Origin: Williamsia limnetica
GTDB taxonomy: Bacteria > Actinomycetota > Actinomycetes > Mycobacteriales > Mycobacteriaceae
Reading direction: 5' to 3'
Assembly: GCF_003217475.1 (NCBI RefSeq)
Contig: NZ_QJSP01000006.1
Location: 49,878 to 113,877 of the forward strand
DNA: 64,000 bases
Shown here: in pieces, positions 50,084 to 60,207 of the stretch
Position numbering within the stretch: the first letter of the stretch is position 1
Layout of the letters: every line of letters begins with the position of its first letter
Made by a program: the position numbers and the translations under genes
Notes under the pieces: model-generated
What the model saw: the letters and a program-made list of their open reading frames with translations, nothing else
Told to the model about the DNA's origin: nothing
The model's database searches: none

Positions 50084-50903
50084 GACGGTGACGACCCCGA
50101 CTCATCCGGTCACACCGTCGACGATTCTTGCGGCGGAGTTGTCGGAGCTCGTCGAGTTGGTCGACGCAGTGCCGGTACTCGATTCAGCGATCAAAGAACG
50201 GTTGCGTAGGACACGTGACCTGGCACGGGGTCTCGACCCCTATCTCGAGCAGTGCTCGACCCCGGAGTCGCCGGCGCTTGCCGCGCTCGCGGCGCGCACC
50301 CGGGCGGAGCAGTGGACAGACCGGTCGCTGGTCTCCGGTTCTGGGCCGCTGGAGCAGGAGATGTTGTCGGGGCATGTGGAGGGTCAGACCCTGAAGTTTC
50401 TGGTGCACATGACTCGGGCTCGCCGCGTCCTCGACATCGGGATGTTCACCGGATACTCCGCGCTGGCGATGGCCGAAGCTCTCCCCGACGATGGCGAGGT
50501 GGTGGCGTGCGAGGTCGATCCCTATGTCGCCGACGTCGCCCGTCAGTGTTTCTCCGAATCTCCGGCAGGTGCGCGGATTCGCGTCGAAGTCGGTCCTGCC
50601 CTGACCACAGTGCTGCGGCTGGAAGGTCCGTTCGACCTCGTCTTCATCGATGCAGACAAGACCGGGTACCTCGACTACTTCCACTACCTCATCGGGAGTG
50701 GACTCCTTGCGCAACACGGAGTGATCGCCGTGGACAACACACTCCTGCAGGGCGAGCCGTACACAGATCACGGTGCTCGCTCCACCAATGGACAAGCGAT
50801 TGCAGATTTCAACCGCGCAGTGGCCAATGACTCCAGGGTGGAACAGGTACTGCTGCCGTTGCGGGACGGGGTGACTCTCATCCGGCGAAAAGGTTCGGAC
50901 TGA
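50076..50903 (+). CDS. mysB: Class I SAM O-methyltransferase (MysB homolog)
   Basis: A 275-residue methyltransferase of the caffeoyl-CoA/catechol type. [19 protein letters not shown] (motif I, residues 118-136), [12 protein letters not shown] (acidic SAM ribose ligand) and [17 protein letters not shown] (metal-binding Asp) are visible. In MAA pathways MysB methylates the product of MysA to 4-deoxygadusol. The N-terminal 60 residues are helical, as in MysB. ATG at 50076 lies inside the end of mysA, so translation is coupled; mysC begins three bases after its stop. The assignment rests on neighbours; the fold itself is generic. Confidence 0.82.
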   Translation: MAETVTTPTHPVTPSTILAAELSELVELVDAVPVLDSAIKERLRRTRDLARGLDPYLEQCSTPESPALAALAARTRAEQWTDRSLVSGSGPLEQEMLSGHVEGQTLKFLVHMTRARRVLDIGMFTGYSALAMAEALPDDGEVVACEVDPYVADVARQCFSESPAGARIRVEVGPALTTVLRLEGPFDLVFIDADKTGYLDYFHYLIGSGLLAQHGVIAVDNTLLQGEPYTDHGARSTNGQAIADFNRAVANDSRVEQVLLPLRDGVTLIRRKGSD

Positions 50904-50905
50904 TC

Positions 50906-52207
50906 ATGACAGCAACATCGTCGATCAAAACAGTAGCTGCATTGGCAGGTCTCTTGGCAACGTTGCCGGTCGATCTGGCGGTGACGGCGATCGCCCTGAT
51001 ACGTCGGGTGCCCCCACCGGTGGTGGACGCGACGGACAGGCGACGCACCGTTCTCGTCACCGGCGGCAAGATGACCAAGTCACTGTCCATCGCCCGCGCC
51101 TTTCATCTGGCAGGGCACCGGGTCATCTTGGCCGAATCCGCGAAGTACCGTTTCACCGGTCACCGGTTCTCTCGAGCCGTCGACAAGTTCCACTGCATTC
51201 CGGAGCCGACCTCACCGCACTATGCCGACGCGCTGCTCGATCTGGTCAAGCGAGAGGAAGTCGATGTATTCGTTCCGGTCGCGAGTCCGGCTGCCAGCGT
51301 CCATGACGCGGATGCGGGTGAGTTCCTCGGCGACTTCTGCGACGTTGTGCACGGTAACTCCCGGACGGTGCGCATGGTGGATGACAAGGATCGTTTCTCG
51401 GAATTCGCACGGTCGGCGGGTGTTCGGGTGCCGGATTCGCGGCGTATCACCGACCCGGCGCAGATCGCGGAGTTCGACTTTCCACCCGGTCGCGAATACA
51501 TTCTCAAGCGGATCGCTTACAACCCGGTCGGCCGGATGGATCTGACGAAGCTCTCGGATGCGACGCCGGAGCGGAATCTACAGTTCGCGGCCAGTTTGCA
51601 GATCTCGGAGGACGACCCGTGGATCTTGCAGGAGTACATCGCAGGCCAGGAGTACTGCACGCACGGTACCGCGCGCGCAGGGAGCCTGCAGGTGTATGCC
51701 TGCTGTGAATCGTCTGCATTTCAAGTCAATTACGAGATGGTCGACAAACCGGAGATTCTCTCGTGGGTCCAGACTTTCGTGAGTCGGCTCGGCGTCAGCG
51801 GTCAGTATTCGTTCGACTTCATCGAGGGTGACGACGGGCATGCCTACGCCATCGAATGTAATCCCCGGACCCACTCGGCCATCACGATGTTCGAAGGGCA
51901 TCCGCGACTCGCCGCCGCCTATCTCGACGACAATCACCCGATGATCGTTCCGGAACCGGATTCGCTGCCCACGTATTGGATCTACCACGAGCTGTGGCGG
52001 CTGCTGACCGAACCGGGTCGTCGCCGGCGCGTGCGTGTCATCGCGCGGGGCCGTGACGCCATCTTCGCCGCATGGGATCCATTGCCTTACCTGCTCGTTC
52101 ATCACCTGCAGATCCCGTCGTTGCTCGTAAAGAGCCTTGTCGCCGGGAAAGACTGGACACGAATCGATTTCAACATCGGTAAGCTTGTCGAGACGGGTGG
52201 AGACTGA
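50906..52207 (+). CDS. mysC: ATP-grasp ligase (MysC homolog)
   Basis: A 433-residue ATP-grasp protein. After an N-terminal hydrophobic helix (AALAGLLATLPVDLAVTAIA), the pre-ATP-grasp region has TVLVTGGKMTKSLSIARAFH and KYRFTGHRFSRAVDKFH, as I recall them for cyanobacterial MysC. ATP-grasp motifs are WILQEYIAGQEY and the Mg site FDFIEGDDGHAYAIECNPRT. MysC joins glycine to 4-deoxygadusol, giving mycosporine-glycine. Its stop overlaps the mysD start (last base shared). Gene order A-B-C-D equals that of cyanobacterial and actinobacterial MAA clusters. Confidence 0.88.
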   Translation: MTATSSIKTVAALAGLLATLPVDLAVTAIALIRRVPPPVVDATDRRRTVLVTGGKMTKSLSIARAFHLAGHRVILAESAKYRFTGHRFSRAVDKFHCIPEPTSPHYADALLDLVKREEVDVFVPVASPAASVHDADAGEFLGDFCDVVHGNSRTVRMVDDKDRFSEFARSAGVRVPDSRRITDPAQIAEFDFPPGREYILKRIAYNPVGRMDLTKLSDATPERNLQFAASLQISEDDPWILQEYIAGQEYCTHGTARAGSLQVYACCESSAFQVNYEMVDKPEILSWVQTFVSRLGVSGQYSFDFIEGDDGHAYAIECNPRTHSAITMFEGHPRLAAAYLDDNHPMIVPEPDSLPTYWIYHELWRLLTEPGRRRRVRVIARGRDAIFAAWDPLPYLLVHHLQIPSLLVKSLVAGKDWTRIDFNIGKLVETGGD

Positions 52208-53277
52208 TGCAACCTCAGCGCATCGAGCCGGATCAGTCCCCGCTCCGCTCCATCTCCGTGTTGATGCTCGTCGGGTCGCCGGTCGACTTCTTTCGCGCCG
52301 ACCTGTCGCGGGTCTATGCGAAGGGCTTTCTGGATGTGTTTCATGACCTGGCGGACTACCGGATCGAGATCGCCTATGTGTCCCCGGATGGCAGTTGGAG
52401 ATTTCCGCGCAGCCTAGACGAGGTGGACACTGCAGCTGCTCAACCGGTCTCATTGTCGGATGCGGTGAGCTACATCGAGGCGCGACAGCACGACATCATG
52501 ATCCCCGAGATGTTCTGTCGACCGGGGATGACGACGTATCGCTCGCTGTTCGACCTCCTCGGGATCCCACACCTCGGTAATCGCGCCGATGTCATGGCGA
52601 TGACTGCGGACAAACACCTTGCTCGTGCGGTGGTTGCCGCAGCGGGGGTCGCGGTGCCGGCCGGCGAGGTCCTTCGGGCCGGCGAGAAGTACACCGGAAA
52701 TATGCCCGTCGTCGTCAAACCCGCTGACTCCGACAACTCCATGGGCGTCAGTTTGGTACGAGAAGAAGCGGACATGGCACTCGCGATCGACGACGCGCTC
52801 CTGTACTCGGAGTCGGTCATCGTCGAAACATACGTACCGCTCGGTCGGGAAGTGCGATGCGGGATCATCGTCAGAGAAGGCGAATTGGTCTGTTTGCCGC
52901 TGGAAGAATACGCGGTCGACGAACGGGAGCACCCCATCCGCGCAAGGGCCGACAAACTCGAACGGACTGCGGACGGCGAGTTGTATCTGGTGGCAAAGGA
53001 ATCCACCAAGGCATGGATCGTCGACGTGGACGACCCGGTCACAGAGGCGGTGTGGGCGGCCGCCCGGCGGTGTCACATCGCTCTCGGGTGCCGGCACTAC
53101 AGTCTGTTCGACTTCCGGATCGATCCAGCCGGAGTGCCGTGGTTTCTCGAGGCAGGACTGTACTGCTCGTACTCACCGAGCAGCGTGATCTCTGTGATGG
53201 CCGCCGCGGCCGGCATCGGTGTCGATGAGCTGCTCGAGATGGGCTTGCAGGAGATCGCGCGAGAGAAGGCCCGGTGA
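52207..53277 (+). CDS. mysD: D-Ala-D-Ala-ligase-like ATP-grasp ligase (MysD homolog)
   Basis: A 356-residue ATP-grasp enzyme. It begins with ISVLMLVGSPVDFFRADLSR, then FCRPGMTTYRSLFDLLGIPH, and has the nucleotide-binding segment MPVVVKPADSDNSMGVSLV (about 168-187), EVRCGIIVREGE, and the closing LFDFRIDPAGVPWFLEAGL with the metal ligands, in place of the NTxPG end of true D-Ala-D-Ala ligases (here LYCSYSPSS). MysD adds a second amino acid, usually serine, threonine or similar, to mycosporine-glycine to give shinorine, porphyra-334 and relatives. The amino acid used here cannot be predicted by eye. Overlaps both neighbouring genes. Confidence 0.85.
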   Translation: MQPQRIEPDQSPLRSISVLMLVGSPVDFFRADLSRVYAKGFLDVFHDLADYRIEIAYVSPDGSWRFPRSLDEVDTAAAQPVSLSDAVSYIEARQHDIMIPEMFCRPGMTTYRSLFDLLGIPHLGNRADVMAMTADKHLARAVVAAAGVAVPAGEVLRAGEKYTGNMPVVVKPADSDNSMGVSLVREEADMALAIDDALLYSESVIVETYVPLGREVRCGIIVREGELVCLPLEEYAVDEREHPIRARADKLERTADGELYLVAKESTKAWIVDVDDPVTEAVWAAARRCHIALGCRHYSLFDFRIDPAGVPWFLEAGLYCSYSPSSVISVMAAAAGIGVDELLEMGLQEIAREKAR

Positions 53278-54038
53278 TGGAATATCAGGTCCTCGATCCC
53301 ATCGGCGTTCGCGTCACAGATCTGTCTCTGGATGGCGTGGGCACTGCCGATGTGGCCACCCTCGAGAAGCTGTTGGCCGAGTGCGGTGTGCTGGTCATCC
53401 CGGACCAAAAGATCGACGACGGTGTGTTTCTCGCGTTTTTGAAGCAATTCGGTGAGCTGATGTTCACCGCGGGAGAGCTGCCGCTGGCCGGCTACCCTGA
53501 CCTCAACGTCATCAGCAACGTCGGCCGGGCGACACCTCCGAAGTCGACGTTCCATGTCGACACGACGTACGTATCGCATCCGCCCCGGTTCACCGCGTTG
53601 CGTGCGGTGAATGTGCCCGATGAAGGTGGCCATACCCAGTTCAGCAATCAGTATGCGGCGCACGACACGCTCACGGAAGCGGTCCGCGACGACTTGGCCG
53701 GTCGACTCATGACCCATGTGGTCACCGGGGTCGACCCCGGCGAGGACGCCCAAACCTCTGCTGCGCACCCGCTCCTTCTCACCCACCCGTTGTCGGGGCG
53801 CACCGCGCTGTATCTGTCGGCGGCGGCGAGGTGTGAGGCGATCACCGGCAAGACGCCCGAAGAAGTTGCACAGATCGTCGCCGACCTCATCGCGCACTCG
53901 ACGCGAAGCGACAACGTCTTTCGGCATGCCTGGTCTGCCGGAGACGTCGTGATGTGGGACAACCGGGTCGTAATGCATCGCGCAGACCACAGCGGCGTGG
54001 TCGGCGACCGGGTGATGCACCGGGGGATGGTTCGCTGA
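53277..54038 (+). CDS. TauD-family Fe(II)/2-oxoglutarate dioxygenase, MAA tailoring candidate
   Basis: A 253-residue TauD/TfdA-type dioxygenase. The facial triad is intact: FHVDTTY gives His 93 and Asp 95, and VVMHRADH gives His 234; Arg 245, eleven residues later, is placed to bind 2-oxoglutarate. GGHTQFSNQYAAHDTL follows the first motif as in TauD. Its ATG overlaps the mysD stop (TGATG), so it belongs to the operon. Known cyanobacterial tailoring oxygenases of MAAs (MysH) are phytanoyl-CoA-dioxygenase-like and convert to palythine-type products; a TauD-type enzyme here points to a different or independently evolved step. Confidence 0.85.
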   Translation: MEYQVLDPIGVRVTDLSLDGVGTADVATLEKLLAECGVLVIPDQKIDDGVFLAFLKQFGELMFTAGELPLAGYPDLNVISNVGRATPPKSTFHVDTTYVSHPPRFTALRAVNVPDEGGHTQFSNQYAAHDTLTEAVRDDLAGRLMTHVVTGVDPGEDAQTSAAHPLLLTHPLSGRTALYLSAAARCEAITGKTPEEVAQIVADLIAHSTRSDNVFRHAWSAGDVVMWDNRVVMHRADHSGVVGDRVMHRGMVR

Positions 54039-54222
54039 AGCAACCATCGACCGTGCCGATCTGACCGTCGACCGTGCCCTTTTTCGTACGTAGCGGGCGA
54101 TGTCAGACTGCCTTGCTACACTGCCGCCGACAGTGCTTTGCATAGCGAAAGATGTTGCAGCACAGTGAAATAAGACCCTTCGAACACTTGTGCTATCCGG
54201 CGTTTGGCGGTAGATTTGAGTC

Positions 54223-55503
54223 ATGAACTTTCGGGGGTTGTTCGAACACTTATCAACGATGGCGGCTGATCCATTGCTGGCGCCGCTCGACGATGTGGCG
54301 TTGTCGGAGGAGACGGTCTACGCATTGCGGGCCAAGAATGTGTTGGACGCATTGCTGTTTCGGTTCACCGCCGACCTTGACAAGCGTGGTGTGGCCAAGA
54401 CACTCGGTGCGGATTCGACTGCTGAGCTGCTGCGATCGGTGCAGGTATCGCCGGCTGTTGCGCACCGCTACGTACGGGTCGGTCGCGCCCTCGGCTCCAT
54501 CCCCTCGGTCGCTGCGTATGCCGTGGACGGGACTCTGTCCGGGGAGCACGTGGACGCCATCGTCAAAGGCTTGCATCACATCGACCGCCGCGACCCCGAC
54601 CTGTCGGAGACTGATCGTGCCGACTGCGTGCGTGGGTTGTTGACCGAGGCGCGTATCTCGACGCCGGCCGCGGTTGTCGAGCGGGCCCACGAGATGGCGA
54701 TCGCCTTGTCGCCGCCGGACAAAGAAACGGCGGATGCGGAGAATGATGAGCTCAACGAGGTGTCGTTCGGGACCGGCGATGATGGCCGCACCCACGGCAC
54801 CCTGGACCTGGACAAAGCCCTGGGGGAGAAACTGGCGACCGCGTTGCGTCCGCTGGCCAAACCCGTCCCCGAACCGGACGGGTCACCGGATCCGCGCAGC
54901 ACCTCGCAGCGTCTCGCCGAAGCCCTCGGAAAGATCCTGGATGTGTTCTTCGCTCACCAGGATCGGCCCACCGAAGGTGGGGTCAAGCCGCGGGTGACGA
55001 TGACCGTCTCCGCGGAGCAACTGTTGGCGTTTCAGATGAACGGCATCCCGGACGCGAAAGTCCCGACCGCACCCGCAACGTTCGAATGGACCGGGCCGGT
55101 GTCGCTGCCGACCGCGCAGACTATTGCCTGCGATTCGGTGATCACCAAAATCCTGCTCGACAACAACGCCGTACCCCTGCAGGTGGGGCGTGAGTTCCGG
55201 ACGGTCACACCCGCCATTCGTAAAGCATTGATTGCGCGGGACAAGGGCTGTGCGTTCCCGGGCTGCGGCTGCCCCGCCGGATGGACCGACGCTCATCACA
55301 TCACGTTCTGGAGTCACGGTGGTGAGACGAGCCTGGCCAACACCGTCCTGCTGTGCAGACGGCACCACAACTACATCCACCACAAAGGCTGGACCGTGTT
55401 CCTCGGACACGACGGCCACCCCTGGTTCATAGCGCCCGGGAAGACCGAACCAATGCGGTCCCACGCCAGACGCACCCTGACCAACGAACCACTCGCCGCC
55501 TAA
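54223..55503 (+). CDS. DUF222/HNH endonuclease family protein (13E12-type)
   Basis: A 426-residue protein with an N-terminal DUF222 region (LRAKNVLDALLFRFTADLDK, GTLSGEHVDAIVKGL) and a C-terminal HNH domain: GCAFPGCGCPAGWTDAHHIT, then WSHGGETSLANTVLLCRRHH with the second zinc histidines. This is the multicopy 13E12 repeat family of Mycobacteriales. It is often treated as a selfish or mobile gene, though members lack terminal repeats and no such repeats flank this one. ATG at 54223. It follows the MAA-like operon by 185 bases and is probably transcribed separately. Confidence 0.9.
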   Translation: MNFRGLFEHLSTMAADPLLAPLDDVALSEETVYALRAKNVLDALLFRFTADLDKRGVAKTLGADSTAELLRSVQVSPAVAHRYVRVGRALGSIPSVAAYAVDGTLSGEHVDAIVKGLHHIDRRDPDLSETDRADCVRGLLTEARISTPAAVVERAHEMAIALSPPDKETADAENDELNEVSFGTGDDGRTHGTLDLDKALGEKLATALRPLAKPVPEPDGSPDPRSTSQRLAEALGKILDVFFAHQDRPTEGGVKPRVTMTVSAEQLLAFQMNGIPDAKVPTAPATFEWTGPVSLPTAQTIACDSVITKILLDNNAVPLQVGREFRTVTPAIRKALIARDKGCAFPGCGCPAGWTDAHHITFWSHGGETSLANTVLLCRRHHNYIHHKGWTVFLGHDGHPWFIAPGKTEPMRSHARRTLTNEPLAA

Positions 55504-55682
55504 TCCCGCCGACCGATCGAGGCCGCCACAAGTTCACGAGAAACTCCACACGACGACGCAGCCCGAAGTTACTACCGCAGTACAGGCTCCCTGTGCGGCT
55601 TGATGTTTGAAAACTTCATAGTGTGAGACCGTCTCGGCAGCGGTGACGTCTCATCAGCGCAACCGCAACGGCTGACTGGGTT

Positions 55683-56276
55683 TCAGTCCGGAACGGATGC
55701 GACGTCTGGTGCGACCACCCCGAAAAGGTCGGCGATCGCGGCGAGGCTCGCCACCTGCAGGGCACTCGCGTCGACTCCACCCGCGCCGGGGAGCTTTCTC
55801 GTCGCGGTGGCGCTGGCCACGACAGTCGGGCTGTATCCGAGGCTGAATGCGCCGCGCGCAGTCGAGTTGACGCACATGTGGGTCATGAACCCGGCCAGCA
55901 GCAAGTTGCTCGCGCCGAGACTCTTGAGCTTCCCCTCGAGATCGGTGCCGACAAATGAGTTGGGATAGTTCTTCACGATCACCGGCTCGTCGCCCTTCGG
56001 TGCGACCCGACTGACGATCTGACCGATGTCGGCGTTGACGTCGTACGGGCTTCCAGCTCCGGCGTCGTGCATGATGTGGATGATCGGGATTCCGGCAGTT
56101 CTGGCGCGGTCGAGTAACTCCGCAGCCGAGTCCAGCGCCTGCTGCACGCCCTCTAGTTCGAGGACACCCTGCGTGTACGTGTTCTGGCAATCGATCATCA
56201 CCAGCGTGGATCCGCGCAGTGGCGAGGGACTTTCGGGCATCCCGGTGAGCTGTCGAAGTGTCATCGGCTCGGTCAT
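55683..56276 (-). CDS. Isochorismatase-family cysteine hydrolase
   Basis: A 197-residue hydrolase with the complete catalytic triad: VMIDCQNTY (Asp 29), VKNYPNSF (Lys 102) and THMCVNSTAR (Cys 135). The cis-peptide glycine-rich stretch before Cys (LLLAGFMTHMC) is typical. Such enzymes hydrolyse amide or ether bonds of small molecules, for example N-carbamoyl compounds or nicotinamide; the substrate is not predictable. ATG at 56276. The minus-strand neighbour upstream is icd, with a large palindrome in between. Confidence 0.88.
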   Translation of the reverse strand: MTEPMTLRQLTGMPESPSPLRGSTLVMIDCQNTYTQGVLELEGVQQALDSAAELLDRARTAGIPIIHIMHDAGAGSPYDVNADIGQIVSRVAPKGDEPVIVKNYPNSFVGTDLEGKLKSLGASNLLLAGFMTHMCVNSTARGAFSLGYSPTVVASATATRKLPGAGGVDASALQVASLAAIADLFGVVAPDVASVPD

Positions 56277-56420
56277 TCAGATCCTCCTGTGATGTACGTC
56301 ACCAGACCGTACGTGGAGGCGGGTTGCATGAAGGTTGCACCGACGGTCATTTGGAGGCTCTCGGACCGTAGGTGAAACCGCTCTCGGCGACCGACCTCAC
56401 GACCGCAGACGGTTCCCAGA

Positions 56421-56493
56421 TGTGCTCCACGTGAACGAATCTGCTCCACTTCCAGTGTGCTGGAAGTGGAGCAGATTGCCGAAAGTGGAGCAG
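56421..56493. repeat. Nested palindrome element, copy 2
   Basis: Inner hairpin: AATCTGCTCCACTTCCAG (56438-56455) and CTGGAAGTGGAGCAGATT (56460-56477), a perfect 18-bp stem with TGTG loop. Outer arms TGCTCCAC (56423-56430) and GTGGAGCA (56485-56492) add eight pairs. It is the same architecture as at 47207-47283, with four GCTCCACTTC-type motifs. It lies 14 bases behind the icd stop, so it may also terminate icd. Confidence 0.85.
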
Positions 56494-56506
56494 CTGGGTG
56501 AGGTGG

Positions 56507-58744
<2,238 letters not shown>

Positions 58745-58941
58745 ATTCGCGCTCGTCTCCATATTCGTCACGTGCGGCAGGGATCTTCCTGCCATGCCTC
58801 TACCAGTATCACGTCGCGCTCGAGATCGTGCGTACGAACGGTCCGGTAGGGGTCCGGCCACCCGACCCTGATCCGGCGCGACCCGAGCGTCGACGGGCGG
58901 GCCGAGGAGCCGTGATGACAAAAGTGATCTTCTCGTATAAG

Positions 58942-58954
58942 AGAATCAGATTCT
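58942..58954. promoter_or_regulatory. 13-bp palindrome in the icd upstream region
   Basis: AGAATC-A-GATTCT is perfectly symmetric. It lies about 200 bases upstream of the icd start and just beyond the end of the MarR gene, within an AT-richer patch that includes TCTCGTATAAGAGA (58932-58945). A regulator site or promoter element for icd is possible. Confidence 0.35.
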
Positions 58955-58970
58955 TGTCGGCGGTGCCACT

Positions 58971-59432
58971 TCAGTCATCGGCGAATGCCCGGAACGCGCG
59001 CATCAGCGCCGGGGTCAGGGCCCGTAGCGTGTCCTGGCCGAGGTGCTCGGCAAGGGTGTCATCGAGCGCTGCGTACGAGGCCATGCCGACGTTGATCAGG
59101 CGTCGGCCCTCGTCGGTGACGAACAGTGTCGCGCTGCGGCCCCGACCGCTGCCACCGGTTCTCTCGACCGCGCCCAGGTCCTCGAGTTTGTTCAGGGTCG
59201 CCTGCATGCTCTGGGGCGTGACCGCTGCCCTGCGGCCGAGCTCGCTGTACGAGAGTCCCGGCCTCCGCGACAGGTGACCGAGCGCGGAGATGTGGCGCAC
59301 GGCGATGCCCTCCTCTCGCAGTGCACTGTCGACCCGCTCGCGGATCTGGCGACCGAGGACCGTCAGGAGAAACGCGGCACTCGGCGCGGGAACTGCCGCG
59401 TCTGATCCTGGTTCGGACTGTTCATCGGCCAC
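58971..59432 (-). CDS. MarR-family regulator
   Basis: A 153-residue MarR protein: helices FLLTVLGRQIRERVDSALRE, winged helix LSYSELGRRAAVTPQSMQAT, LNKLEDLGAVERTGGSGRGR with the wing and LFVTDEGRRLINVGMAS. GTG at 59432 is used. It is divergent from a small membrane protein/rhodanese operon, and a 21-bp imperfect palindrome (59453-59473) lies between; self-regulation and control of the operon are likely. No cysteine suggests redox sensing. The ligand is unknown. Confidence 0.88.
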   Translation of the reverse strand: MADEQSEPGSDAAVPAPSAAFLLTVLGRQIRERVDSALREEGIAVRHISALGHLSRRPGLSYSELGRRAAVTPQSMQATLNKLEDLGAVERTGGSGRGRSATLFVTDEGRRLINVGMASYAALDDTLAEHLGQDTLRALTPALMRAFRAFADD

Positions 59433-59452
59433 GTTGACAACCCTTCTTCACA

Positions 59453-59473
59453 AGTTACAGTCTAACTGAAACT
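59453..59473. promoter_or_regulatory. MarR operator candidate
   Basis: AGTTACAG-TCTAA-CTGAAACT is an inverted repeat with 8-bp arms and one mismatch, 20 bases from the MarR start and 43 from the next gene's ATG. Length and layout fit MarR-family sites. Confidence 0.55.
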
Positions 59474-59515
59474 CCTCGTCCGAGGGGTCGCCGCTCCATT
59501 CGGGAAGAGACGGTT

Positions 59516-59872
59516 ATGGAAACCCTGCGCAACGTCGTCATCTGGATCCATCTGATCGGCTTCGCAGTGACCTTCGGTGCCTGGGCCACCGAGGCGGCCA
59601 CCCGGAGACTGCGCACGACCCGGGTGATGGACTACGGCCTGGTGGTCTCGCTGGTCAGCGGCGCCATCCTCGCCGCGCCATGGCCCGCGGGTGTCGACAT
59701 CAACTACGTCAAGGTGGGCATCAAACTCGCCATCCTCGTCGTACTCGGCGGCCTACTGGGAATGGGCAACGCCCGGCAGCGACGCACCGGGGAAGCGGTT
59801 CCGCGCGGCCTCTTCTATGCGGTCGGTGTGCTGTCTCTGCTTGCCGCCGGCATCGGGGTCATCTGGCGATGA
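59516..59872 (+). CDS. Small four-helix membrane protein
   Basis: A 118-residue membrane protein with four predicted TM helices (about 7-25, 40-55, 65-85, 97-116). Loops are short, with TEAATRRLRTTRVMDYG as the main cytoplasmic part. It is sometimes labelled a Fis-type regulator in databases, which the sequence does not support. Its stop overlaps the start of the rhodanese gene (ATGA). Function unknown. It may channel or tether something related to sulfur handling, but that is speculative. Confidence 0.75.
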   Translation: METLRNVVIWIHLIGFAVTFGAWATEAATRRLRTTRVMDYGLVVSLVSGAILAAPWPAGVDINYVKVGIKLAILVVLGGLLGMGNARQRRTGEAVPRGLFYAVGVLSLLAAGIGVIWR

Positions 59873-60207
59873 GTGTCCGCCATCACCTCCATCGCGCGCC
59901 CGCGGTCTCAGCGGCCGAGGCCATGGCTCTCGTCCGCGACAACGCGCTGATCATCGACGTCCGTCGCCATTTCGAGTGGAGGCGCACCCATATCCCCGGT
60001 GCCGTACACATCCCTCTGGAGGAGCTGCAGCGACGGTGCGAGGAACTACCCGAAGATCGCGTGCTGCTCACCTTTTGCACCGGTGTGCTGCGGTCTTCGG
60101 GGGCTGCAAACCTGTTGATCGAATCGGGTTTCGACGCCAGGAACATCAGCAGGGGACTGATCGACTGGCGCGGCGCCGGTGGGCCGTTGGTCGACGGTCA
60201 GGCGTAG
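59869..60207 (+). CDS. Single-domain rhodanese
   Basis: A 112-residue rhodanese domain protein. VSAAEAMALVRDNALIIDVR begins the fold, HIPGAVHIPLEEL is the second signature, and the persulfide cysteine is in LTFCTGVLRSSGAA (Cys 70), with the loop CTGVLRS. It transfers sulfane sulfur to an acceptor. Coupled to the small membrane protein upstream (ATGA overlap) and likely under the MarR regulator. Its end overlaps the ClC gene end on the other strand by ten bases. Confidence 0.88.
   Translation: MSVRHHLHRAPAVSAAEAMALVRDNALIIDVRRHFEWRRTHIPGAVHIPLEELQRRCEELPEDRVLLTFCTGVLRSSGAANLLIESGFDARNISRGLIDWRGAGGPLVDGQA

Noticed and set aside
54039-54110. Direct repeat (ATCGACCGTGCC/GTCGACCGTGCC) after the mys operon as a terminator
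   Set aside because: The two units are direct, not inverted, and no stable hairpin forms before the T-run.
54223-55503. DUF222/HNH gene as part of an insertion sequence or intein
   Set aside because: No terminal inverted repeats, target duplications or host protein are seen around it.
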